From Saccharothrix longispora (GTDB lineage Bacteria > Actinomycetota > Actinomycetes > Mycobacteriales > Pseudonocardiaceae), in contig NZ_NSDM01000022.1 of assembly GCF_030852425.1 (NCBI RefSeq), positions 28,440 to 92,439 on the forward strand: 64,000 nucleotides of DNA, given 5' to 3'. The position numbers and the translations under genes were made by a program. This document shows positions 18,451 to 25,765 of the stretch, one piece after another. A model generated the notes under the pieces. The model saw nothing but the letters and a program-made list of their open reading frames with translations, was not told the DNA's origin and did no database searches. The stretch's first letter is position 1. Each line of letters opens with the position of its first letter.

Positions 18451-18536
18451 GGGGAAAATGGGAGTCCGGGAGCGGCTAGATGGCATCCCACACGCGTCGT
18501 CGACCGAGCGGCGGTGTGGATCGGAGGAGCCTGGTG

Positions 18537-21500
18537 GTGGAGGATGTGAGCGGTCGTTTGCGCGTGGAGGTGCTCGGACCGCTGCGCGTGTGGTTGGACG
18601 ACCGCGAGGCCCCACTGGGCTCGAACCGGCAGCAGGCCGTGTTCGCGGTGTTGACCGCGCACCCCAACCAGGTGGTGTCGCAGCGGACGTTGATCACGGG
18701 CGTGTGGGGTTCGGCGGTGCCGGCGAGCGCGACGGGCAACCTGCACACCTACCTGTCGGGGCTGCGGCGGGCGCTCGGTCCGGCGCGGGACGCGCTGGTG
18801 TCGGGTTCCGACGGCTACTCGCTGCGGCTGGACCGCTCGGCGCTGGACAGCGAGGTGTTCGAGCGCACCCGGCTGGAGGCGGAGCGGCGGTACGCGGCGG
18901 GTGACCTGCCCGGCGCGGTCGCCCTGCTGGACGAGGCGCTGGGGCTGTGGTCGGGCGAGGGCTACGCCGGGTTGCGCAGCCCGTTCGCCGAGCAGGCCCG
19001 CCGCAGGTTGGCGAGCCTGCGACTGGACGCGATCCGCCTGCGAGCGCGGGCGCGGCTGGAGTCGGGCGAGCACAGCGGGCTGGTCGCCGAGCTGACCGAC
19101 CTGGTGCGCCTGCACCCCCTGGACGAGTCGCTGCGCGAACTGCTGATGCTGGCGCTGCACCGCGGCGGCAGGCACGCCGAGGCGCTGGAGAGCTTCCGCG
19201 AGGCCCGCGTGGCCCTGGCCCGGGAGGGCCTGGCTCCCGGGCAGGCGCTGCGCGACCTGCACCAGGTCGTCCTGAGCGGCCCTTCGGCCCTTCCCGCACA
19301 AGGTTCGCTGCTGCGGGTCCAGCCCTCGGCGGTGCGGCTGCCGCCGAGGGGACTGGTCGGGCGGGCGGCGGAGCTGGAAGCCCTGGGTTGTGCGCTCGAC
19401 GACGTGCTCGCGGGCCGGGGTCGGGCGGTCTGGGTGGAGGGCGAGGCGGGCGTCGGCAAGACCGCGCTGCTGGTCACCGCCCTGGCGGGCTCGACGGGAA
19501 GACCGCACCACGTGGCCTGGGGCACGACCGACGAGCTGAGCGGCCGCTTCCCGCTCCAGGTCGTGCTGGAGGCCCTGGACATCACGTCGTCCTCGGCCGA
19601 CCGGCAGCGCGCCGACCTGGCCGGGCAGCTGCGCGACCCGGCGGCGCAGCGCTGGTGGAACCGGACGGCCCCGGTGGACCGGTTGCTCGGGCTCGTCGCG
19701 GACCTGTGCTCCACCGCTCCGCTGGTGCTCGTGCTCGACGGCCTCCAGTGGGCCGACGACGCCAGCCTGCTGTTCTGGGACCGCCTCGTCGGCGCCACCG
19801 GGCACCTGCCGCTGCTGCTGGTCGGCGCCACCAGGCCCGACCGCTCCCGGGCGGGGGTGGGCCACCTGCGGGACAGCGTGGTGGCGGGCGGTGGCGTGGT
19901 GCTGGAACCGGCGCCGCTGTCGGCGGCGGACGCCGAGCAGCTGGTGGGCTCGGTGGTCGGCGCCTCGTCCGGTCCCGCGCTGCGCTCCCTGGCCGCCATC
20001 GCCGCGGGCAACCCGCTGTACGCGCTGGAGATCGCCGAGCTGATGGTGCGCGACGGCTGCGTGCGGGTGGTCGACGGGGTCGCGGAGGTGGACGAGACCG
20101 TGCTGTCGGACAGCGTCTACCAGCTGCGCAACGGGGTGGGGAAGAGCCTGGCGCACCTGTCCGAGGACACCCGCGAGGTGCTGCGTTCCGCCGCGCTGCT
20201 GGGCATGCGGTTCGACGTGGGCGAACTGGCCGCGGTGACGGGCCGGCTGCCGTTGCACCTGCTGCGCGCGCTGGACGAGGCCGTGGCGGCCCACCTGGTG
20301 GCCGAGTCGGACGGGTTGCTCGCCTTCCGTCACCCCTTCGTGCGATGGACCCTCTACAAGGGGGTGCCGCAGTCACTGCGGGTGGCGCTGCACCGACAGG
20401 CCGCCCAGGCGCTGGCCGAGGCAGGCGCGCCCGCCGACCGGGTGGCGGAACACCTGACGGTGGAGTCCTCGGTGATCGACGCCTGGACCACGCGGTGGCT
20501 GGTGACCCACCGCGAGGAGGTGGTCGACCGCGCGCCGCTGCTCGCGGTCGACCTGCTGCGGCGGGTGCTCGCCGCGACCCCGGCCGGTGGGGCGGAACGC
20601 GCGGCGCTGTGGATGTCGCTGCTCCGTGCCCTGTTCCACCTGGGGCGCGACCCGGGTGCCGAGGTGGCCGAGGCCCTGGTCGAGATCGCCGACCCGGCGG
20701 ACGCCGCCGAGGCCCGGCACCTGTTCGCACTGGCACGCCGACGGGCGGGCGACACGGCGGGAGCCCTGGCGGTCCTGGAGGGGGCCGTCCGGGCGAGGGG
20801 CGTGCCCGCCATCTGGCGCGTCCGGCACCACGCCCTGCTGGCCGGGCTGCGCCGGAACGCCGCGGCGGACCTCGACGAGGCCGACGCCGACGCCGAGCGG
20901 GTGCGCGCCGAGGCGGTCGCGGCCGGTGACGCCTGCGAGGCCGCCTACGCCTCGCGCAGCAGGTGGCTGGTGGCGACCCTGCGCCGGGACCACGTGCAGG
21001 CGCTCCGACACGTGGAGGAGGGGCTGGCCGCGCTGGACGGACGGCCTGAGCTGGTCGAGGCGCGCTGCGACCTGCTGGACAACCGGGCGTTCACGCTCCA
21101 GAACCTCGACCGCCTCGACGACGCGGAGACCGCGCTGCTGGAGGCCCGGACGGCGGTCTCCCACCACGGCCTGTCGGCCAGGATGCAGGTCCCCTTCGCC
21201 GTGCACCACTACTGGACGGGTGACTGGGACCGCGCGCTGGTGGAGCTGAGCGGGGTCAACCGCGAAGCGCGGGGGTTGACCTTCGACCGCGTCCGGGAAC
21301 CCGGTCCCGGCACCGCGCTGCTGCGGGGCGTCTCGGCGCTCATCTCGCTGCACCGCGACGAGCGCGCCAACGCCGCCGTGCACCTGGACGCGGTCGGCGC
21401 GTACACCAGGATGACCACCGCCGAGCGGGAGAGCGCCGACTTCCTGCTGGTGGCGTGGGCGCTGGCGGCCGAGCAGCGGGACTCCCTGGACGAGGCGGTC

Positions 21501-21938
21501 CGCGTGCTCTCCCCCCTGCTGCGCCCCGAGGAGGCTCCGCTGGTGCTGCGCCACCAGTGGCTCCCGTACCTGGTGCGGCTCGCCCTGGACGCGGACTGGG
21601 GGGACGTGGCGCGCGAGGCGCTGGAGGTGTGCGAGGAGGAAGCCGCGCGGGAGGTGCTCCCGGCGCGGGCCACGGCCGCCGCGGCCCACTGCCGAGGACT
21701 GCTGGCGGGCGACCCGCACGTGCTGCTCGGCGTCGCCGGGCACTACCGGTCGGTCGGCCGCGCGGTCGAGCTGGCGGCGGTGCTGGAGGACGCGGCGGTC
21801 CTGCTCGCCCGCGGTTCGGGCGCGAGCGCCGCGTCCGCGGACACGGCGCTCGCCGAGGCCGATCGGCTCTACCGGCGGTTCGGCGCCTCCTGGGACCTGC
21901 GGCGGTGTCGGAACCGGGTGGCGTCGAGCGGAGGCTGA
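18537..21938 (+). CDS. AfsR/SARP-type transcriptional regulator with BTAD, AAA ATPase and TPR-like region
   Basis: About 1,133 residues from the GTG at 18537, 7 bp after GGAGGAG; an ATG at 18480 would add 19 residues but has a weaker site. The N-terminus (RLRVEVLGPLRVWLDDREAPLGSNRQ) is an OmpR/PhoB-type winged helix of the SARP kind. The BTAD helical domain follows to ~260 (ends ALREGLAPGQALRDLHQVVL-like). A STAND-type NTPase comes next: Walker A EGEAGVGKTALL near 300 and Walker B LVLVLDGLQWADD near 400. The C-terminal half is helical, TPR-like, with no LuxR helix-turn-helix at the end. Such proteins activate nearby gene clusters in response to nucleotide or ligand binding. Standing divergent to the secretion operon, it is the obvious candidate regulator of it. 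Confidence 0.88.
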   Translation: MEDVSGRLRVEVLGPLRVWLDDREAPLGSNRQQAVFAVLTAHPNQVVSQRTLITGVWGSAVPASATGNLHTYLSGLRRALGPARDALVSGSDGYSLRLDRSALDSEVFERTRLEAERRYAAGDLPGAVALLDEALGLWSGEGYAGLRSPFAEQARRRLASLRLDAIRLRARARLESGEHSGLVAELTDLVRLHPLDESLRELLMLALHRGGRHAEALESFREARVALAREGLAPGQALRDLHQVVLSGPSALPAQGSLLRVQPSAVRLPPRGLVGRAAELEALGCALDDVLAGRGRAVWVEGEAGVGKTALLVTALAGSTGRPHHVAWGTTDELSGRFPLQVVLEALDITSSSADRQRADLAGQLRDPAAQRWWNRTAPVDRLLGLVADLCSTAPLVLVLDGLQWADDASLLFWDRLVGATGHLPLLLVGATRPDRSRAGVGHLRDSVVAGGGVVLEPAPLSAADAEQLVGSVVGASSGPALRSLAAIAAGNPLYALEIAELMVRDGCVRVVDGVAEVDETVLSDSVYQLRNGVGKSLAHLSEDTREVLRSAALLGMRFDVGELAAVTGRLPLHLLRALDEAVAAHLVAESDGLLAFRHPFVRWTLYKGVPQSLRVALHRQAAQALAEAGAPADRVAEHLTVESSVIDAWTTRWLVTHREEVVDRAPLLAVDLLRRVLAATPAGGAERAALWMSLLRALFHLGRDPGAEVAEALVEIADPADAAEARHLFALARRRAGDTAGALAVLEGAVRARGVPAIWRVRHHALLAGLRRNAAADLDEADADAERVRAEAVAAGDACEAAYASRSRWLVATLRRDHVQALRHVEEGLAALDGRPELVEARCDLLDNRAFTLQNLDRLDDAETALLEARTAVSHHGLSARMQVPFAVHHYWTGDWDRALVELSGVNREARGLTFDRVREPGPGTALLRGVSALISLHRDERANAAVHLDAVGAYTRMTTAERESADFLLVAWALAAEQRDSLDEAVRVLSPLLRPEEAPLVLRHQWLPYLVRLALDADWGDVAREALEVCEEEAAREVLPARATAAAAHCRGLLAGDPHVLLGVAGHYRSVGRAVELAAVLEDAAVLLARGSGASAASADTALAEADRLYRRFGASWDLRRCRNRVASSGG

Positions 21939-21964
21939 CCCGCCCCCGCCCCCGCGACCGACGC

Positions 21965-22015
21965 CCCGGCGGCGCACGGCGCTCACCGGAGCGGTGGGCG
22001 CCGTGCGCCGCCGGG
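21965..22015. terminator. Bidirectional hairpin terminator
   Basis: A 23-bp stem (21965-21987 pairing with 21993-22015, one mismatch) around a GGAGC loop, between the convergent regulator and SDR genes. A U-tract is absent, as is common in high-GC actinobacteria. Confidence 0.85.
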
Positions 22016-22018
22016 CGG

Positions 22019-22768
22019 TCAGGCCGCGGGCACGGGGTCGGGCGGGGAGGCGAAGGCCATCGGCTCGCTGGGCCGCCCGGACTGGACGTACCAGGCCTCA
22101 CCGGTTCCCGGTGAGGCGAGGACCGACTCGAACGCGTCGACGACGGTCATGACCTCCATCACCGGCAGGCCCGCGTCCCGGATGAAACCGCGGAAGCCGT
22201 CGATGGCCGTGGTGTCGGTGAAGGACGGGCAGAACGCGTTCAGGCGGATGCCCTCGTGGGCGATCAGCGGCGCCAGCGACCGCACGTAGTTCACGACGGC
22301 CGCCTTGCTGGCGCCGTAGAACGGGTCGAACGGCACGGGCACCAGCCCGGCCAGGCTCGCGACCGCCACGATCCGCCCGCCACCGCGCGCCCGCAGGGCC
22401 GGCAGGGCCGCCTGGACGCCGTAGACGACGCCGTCGACGTTCACGGCGAAGACCTGGCGGTAATGCTCGACGTCGAACCCGCCGTCACCACCGGTCACCA
22501 CACCGGCGTTCAGGCACGCGATGTCCAGTCCCCCGAACTCCTCGACGGTCGCCTCGACCGCGTCCGCGGTGTCGCCCGCCTCGCGCACGTCGCACAGGAC
22601 GAACAGGCCGCCGATCTCGTCGGCGACGGCCGCGCCCGCCTCGGCGTCCAGGTCGGCGACCACCACGCGCGCGCCACCGCCCGCCAACCTGCGCGCGACC
22701 GCCGCGCCGATGCCGTGCGCGGCACCGGTGACCAGCGCGACCTTGTCCCGGTACGCCTCATCGTTCAC
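22019..22768 (-). CDS. SDR-family oxidoreductase
   Basis: 249 residues. I used the GTG at 22768 because AGGAG lies 7 bp upstream; a longer reading to 22807 has no ribosome site. Classical short-chain dehydrogenase features are complete: the T-G-x-x-x-G-x-G cofactor motif (VTGAAHGIG), an acidic residue after the second strand (VVVADLDAE) that favours NAD(H), LNAGVV, the catalytic Ser in VAVASLAG, and Y-x-x-x-K in FYGASKAA. The substrate cannot be deduced. It shares orientation with the GH16-like gene upstream (153-bp gap) and is stopped by the hairpin at 21965-22015. A functional link to the secretion genes is not evident. Confidence 0.9.
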   Translation of the reverse strand: MNDEAYRDKVALVTGAAHGIGAAVARRLAGGGARVVVADLDAEAGAAVADEIGGLFVLCDVREAGDTADAVEATVEEFGGLDIACLNAGVVTGGDGGFDVEHYRQVFAVNVDGVVYGVQAALPALRARGGGRIVAVASLAGLVPVPFDPFYGASKAAVVNYVRSLAPLIAHEGIRLNAFCPSFTDTTAIDGFRGFIRDAGLPVMEVMTVVDAFESVLASPGTGEAWYVQSGRPSEPMAFASPPDPVPAA

Positions 22769-22921
22769 CAAAGATCTCCTCACCACTCCCGGACCCGCAT
22801 CCCACACGCCCGGCGGGTGCCGGGCAATCCTCCGGATGGGGGCACCCGTGGGCCATCGGCCGTTGCGCGAAAGGCCGGACGTGGTGTCCGGACGCCCCGA
22901 TCGACATCCGGGCGGCGCGGG

Positions 22922-24142
22922 TCAGGGACGGCAGCGCGACGGCGTCCGGTCGCCTCCGCGCAGCGTGTCCACCCGGGCGGAGCTCGCGGCGCGGTGGGCG
23001 GCGACCTGCCCCTGCACGTCCGCGGGCGCGACGAGCTCGTCCTGGGCGTAGTAGGTCCAGTCGACCTGCTGGACGTACGTGCTGACCCCGCCGCGGTGGC
23101 CCTCCAGGTCGGTGAACCACAGGTTGTAGTTCAACGACATCGGCTGGCGGGGCAGCACCGAGCGCCCCTTGCCGTCGTCCACGTGATCGGCGACCAGCAC
23201 ACCGTCCACGTAGTACCGCACGTGTCCCCCGCCTACCTGGGTGACGACCGTGTGCCACCCGCCGAAGCCCCCCGGGGTCGAGGTGACGGCCTGGTCGGCC
23301 TCGTAGGGCTCCGACCGGATCGTGTGGACGCTCGCGTGACTGCGCAGCGGGTCGCGCCCGCCCCACGCCCCGTTGGGGGTGTACTCGGTGAAGCTCAGCT
23401 GGCTGTAGAGCGGGTCGTCGTCGCCGCGCAGCGGCGTGATGGTGAGGTACGCCTGCATGACGTGGTCGCCGTCCGCGCCGGTGACCGGTGCGTCGGTGAA
23501 CCGGACGCGGCTGGCGTAGGTGCCGTGGCCGAACCGGCGCTCCTGCTGCACGAGCTCGGCCTGGCTGGTGCCGGCGTTCGTCCCGTCGGTGGAGGCGCTG
23601 AGCTGGGCGACCTGCTCGCCCTCGACGGACGGGAACGTGATGTTGCCCGGTGACCAGCGCGCACCCTGCGGCCCGGGTCCGCCTGCCTCGGACCGCGCCG
23701 TCCACCCGGCCGCGGTGAACCGCCCGTCGCCGCTGGAGGTGTAGCGGAAGTCGTCGAAGAACCGACCGCACGCCTCGCCGCCGGAGGGCGCCGGGGAGCC
23801 GCCGGACCGGGGGTCACCGGCCGGCGCGACGACGGGCGCGGGTGGTGGCGCGGGAACGGGCTCGACGGACGAGGAGGACGTGGGGGGAACCGGAGTGGAG
23901 GTCGCGGCACGCGGCAACGGGGCCTCGGAGTGGGCGGAGACATCCGCCGGCGCGCTCGCGGCCGGGTCGCCGCCGAGGCCCGCGACCACGGCCCAGCCGA
24001 TCCCCGCGGTCAGGACGGTCACCACCGCGACCACGACCACGACCGGCCGGCGCACCGACCCGGACCACGTCCGCGCGACCTGTCGGTTCACCTTCGTGAC
24101 CCGCCGGTTCAGCCGCCTGAGCCACTTCGGCGCGATGAACAT
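22922..24142 (-). CDS. Membrane-anchored GH16-like (concanavalin-fold) protein, catalytic residues apparently altered
   Basis: 406 residues from the ATG at 24142 (GGAGG 8 bp upstream). A short basic N-terminus is followed by one membrane helix at ~32-55 (VVVVVAVVTVLTAGIGWAVV). A Ser/Thr/Pro/Ala-rich wall-spanning stretch (~60-125) and a jelly-roll domain (~125-385) come next: CGRFFDDFRYTSS, a trp-rich GWTARSE strand, YYVDGVLVAD and NYNLWF are typical of GH16/laminarinase-like lectin folds. The active-site strand, usually E-[LI]-D-x-x-E in GH16, reads S-Q-L-S-F-T-E-Y here (~247-254). The nucleophile Glu and the Asp look replaced by Gln and Ser. It is probably a type II membrane protein displaying a glycan-binding domain outside. 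Activity is doubtful. Confidence 0.72.
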   Translation of the reverse strand: MFIAPKWLRRLNRRVTKVNRQVARTWSGSVRRPVVVVVAVVTVLTAGIGWAVVAGLGGDPAASAPADVSAHSEAPLPRAATSTPVPPTSSSSVEPVPAPPPAPVVAPAGDPRSGGSPAPSGGEACGRFFDDFRYTSSGDGRFTAAGWTARSEAGGPGPQGARWSPGNITFPSVEGEQVAQLSASTDGTNAGTSQAELVQQERRFGHGTYASRVRFTDAPVTGADGDHVMQAYLTITPLRGDDDPLYSQLSFTEYTPNGAWGGRDPLRSHASVHTIRSEPYEADQAVTSTPGGFGGWHTVVTQVGGGHVRYYVDGVLVADHVDDGKGRSVLPRQPMSLNYNLWFTDLEGHRGGVSTYVQQVDWTYYAQDELVAPADVQGQVAAHRAASSARVDTLRGGDRTPSRCRP

Positions 24143-24361
24143 CAACCTGTTCCTCCGCATCCAGATCGGCGGCACCACGACGCCGTTGAGCCGATTAGGC
24201 CATCCCGCGAGCGGCGGGGTCCTCCGGGAACCACCATGATCGCGCGACCGGGAAAGGCGGTGTAGCCGTTCGGGCACGAAGGCTCCCGGACCGCAGCGGC
24301 GGGCGACGCGCCGTGGTCAGACTGCGCTGGACACCACCCGCAACACCCCGCAAGGAGTCCC

Positions 24362-24757
24362 GTGTTCAGCCTCCGCGCCCTCCGCGCCCTCCGCGCCGCG
24401 CTGTCGTCCCTCGCCGTCGGCGTCCTCGTCGCGACCATCGCCACGGCCACCGCCGGCACGGCGTCAGCGGCCGCCTACAGCTTCACCCTCTGCAACTACG
24501 CGGACGACTTCCACGTCTCCGCCTACTTCCCGACCTACCTCCCGGGCCGCGGCCACTACTCCGCCACCGCCTGGACCAACCAGTGCGTCGTGACCACCCA
24601 CACCGGCGGGGAGAGCGTCGGCATCGTCATCAAGCCCGACACGCCGCAGAACAAGGCCCTCGCAACCCGGTACTTCACCACCGACCGGTCGAACGACGTG
24701 TTCCACACCTCCGGCAGCTACTACTCGCCGGTCATCAAGGCGCACGCCCACCGGTAA
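24362..24757 (+). CDS. Small secreted protein, unknown function
   Basis: 131 residues from a GTG with AAGGAG seven bases upstream. It has a clear Sec signal peptide: basic start (SLRALRALRAALSSL), hydrophobic core (AVGVLVATIATATAG) and signal-peptidase-I type site after TASA (~residue 37). The mature part is ~94 residues with two Cys (LCNYADD and TNQCVVT), likely one disulphide, and is rich in aromatic residues (SAYFPTYLPGRGHYSATAW). I do not recognise the family. It is transcribed divergently from the GH16-like gene (219-bp gap without further genes) and ends at two hairpins. Confidence 0.78.
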   Translation: MFSLRALRALRAALSSLAVGVLVATIATATAGTASAAAYSFTLCNYADDFHVSAYFPTYLPGRGHYSATAWTNQCVVTTHTGGESVGIVIKPDTPQNKALATRYFTTDRSNDVFHTSGSYYSPVIKAHAHR

Positions 24758-24770
24758 CCGCCCCAGGCTG

Positions 24771-24795
24771 CCCGGCGGTGGTCCACACCGCCGGG
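24771..24795. terminator. Hairpin terminator 1 after the small secreted protein
   Basis: CCCGGCGGTG (24771-24780) and CACCGCCGGG (24786-24795) form a perfect 10-bp stem with a GTCCA loop, 14 bp after the stop codon. Confidence 0.8.
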
Positions 24796-24831
24796 TAGCC
24801 GAACCCGGAAGCGGCACATCCCGGAAGCACA

Positions 24832-24872
24832 GCCACGAACCCGCCCGCAGAGAGCGTGGGCGGGTTCGTGGC
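24832..24872. terminator. Hairpin terminator 2 serving the leftward T7SS-associated gene
   Basis: A perfect 15-bp stem (24832-24846 with 24858-24872, GCCACGAACCCGCCC arm) lies 16 bp beyond the stop of the leftward gene. Together with hairpin 1 it insulates the convergent genes. Confidence 0.85.
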
Positions 24873-24887
24873 GTCATCCAACCAGTT

Positions 24888-25628
24888 TCAGGCTTCGGGG
24901 CGGGGAACGGCCGTCGGAGGGGCGCTCTCGTCGGCCGCCGGCTCGGTGGTGGTGACGAACTCCGGCTCGGCGGTGGCGGCGGCGACGGTGGCGAACTCCG
25001 GTTCGCCGGCGGTGGCGGTCCGGCCGCCCGGGACCGGCGGCACCTCCCAGGGGAGGACCTCCAGCGATTGCCCGCCGTGGAAGCGCTGGTAGGTCGCGCC
25101 CACCTCCTCGTCGGACAGGGCGAGGGCCCGGCGCATGAAGTCGCCGACCAGTCGCACGGAGGCCGGGCCGCCGGGGTTGAACAGCACGTCCACGTCGTCG
25201 GCCAGCATGTTCACCAGTTCGACCAGGTCGATCCGCCGCCAGTCCGGGGAGCTGACGCGCAGGCGGTGCACCTCGGAGGTGGCGATCACCACGCAGGGCA
25301 CGTCGTCCGGCGAGCGCATCACCAGCGGGCGGTCGTCGCCGTTCATGGCGATGTCGAACAGCGAGTCGCGCATCAGCAGCTGGAACTGCTCGACCTCGGC
25401 GTCGCCGCTGATCACCAACCGCAGCATGGCGTCCATCGGGTCGGCCGGCGAGTCCGGGTTCGAGGGCAGGTAGCCGGGGTTGGTCCGGAAGGGGCCGAGG
25501 CCGCCGTCCGGCTTCACCGGCCACAGGCCCACCACGGCTTCCAGGGGCGGCGCCTCGTCCTCGGTCTGCGGTTCCCACGAGGGGTCCATCAGCAGGAACC
25601 AGTTCTCGACGTCGGCGTCCGCCTCCAC
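24888..25628 (-). CDS. Type VII secretion system-associated protein (SseB-like)
   Basis: 246 residues from a GTG with AGGAGGA 5-6 bp upstream. The opening WFLLMDPSWEPQ, VVGLWPVKPDGGLGPFRTNPGY, the block DSLFDIAMNGDDRPLVMRSPD, SPDWRRIDLVELVNMLADDVD and LFNPGGPASVRL match, from memory, the family NCBI names 'type VII secretion system-associated protein', a relative of SseB. It is common next to large T7SS effector genes in Streptomyces and relatives. The C-terminus (~205-246) is an Ala/Thr/Glu-rich tail. It lies 137 bp downstream of the giant gene on the same strand, so it is probably a dedicated partner (chaperone or immunity-like). The role itself is inferred from position. Confidence 0.82.
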   Translation of the reverse strand: MEADADVENWFLLMDPSWEPQTEDEAPPLEAVVGLWPVKPDGGLGPFRTNPGYLPSNPDSPADPMDAMLRLVISGDAEVEQFQLLMRDSLFDIAMNGDDRPLVMRSPDDVPCVVIATSEVHRLRVSSPDWRRIDLVELVNMLADDVDVLFNPGGPASVRLVGDFMRRALALSDEEVGATYQRFHGGQSLEVLPWEVPPVPGGRTATAGEPEFATVAAATAEPEFVTTTEPAADESAPPTAVPRPEA

Positions 25629-25680
25629 GTCGTCCTCCTGTCACGCGTCATTCGGGGATATCGGGTGGGTTCATTGCACG

Positions 25681-25699
25681 GTCCGCGCCCCGCGCGGAC
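25681..25699 (-). terminator. Short hairpin between giant gene and T7SS-associated gene
   Basis: GTCCGCGC (25681-25688) pairs perfectly with GCGCGGAC (25692-25699) around a 3-base loop. It could attenuate read-through from the giant gene; the 8-bp stem is short and the call is weak. Confidence 0.35.
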
Positions 25700-25765
25700 A
25701 ACCCGCGCGGCGGGCACCGGGCGCGTTGAGGCAGGCACCACTTCCCCAACGGCCCGGCACGGCTG

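Larger units (their letters stand above)
18276..18536. promoter_or_regulatory. Divergent control region between T7SS operon and SARP-type regulator
   Basis: The 261-bp gap holds the start of the leftward secretion operon and of the rightward regulator. It has two visible sequence devices, listed separately: a spaced inverted repeat and a pair of TCAAG direct repeats. A TTGACA hexamer reads leftwards at 18372-18377 but has no good -10 at normal spacing. No coding signal is convincing here. Confidence 0.5.

Noticed and set aside
18480..18536. ATG at 18480 as start of the SARP regulator
   Set aside because: The GTG at 18537 has a near-perfect GGAGGAG at ideal spacing and leaves the usual short lead before the winged helix; not fully excluded.
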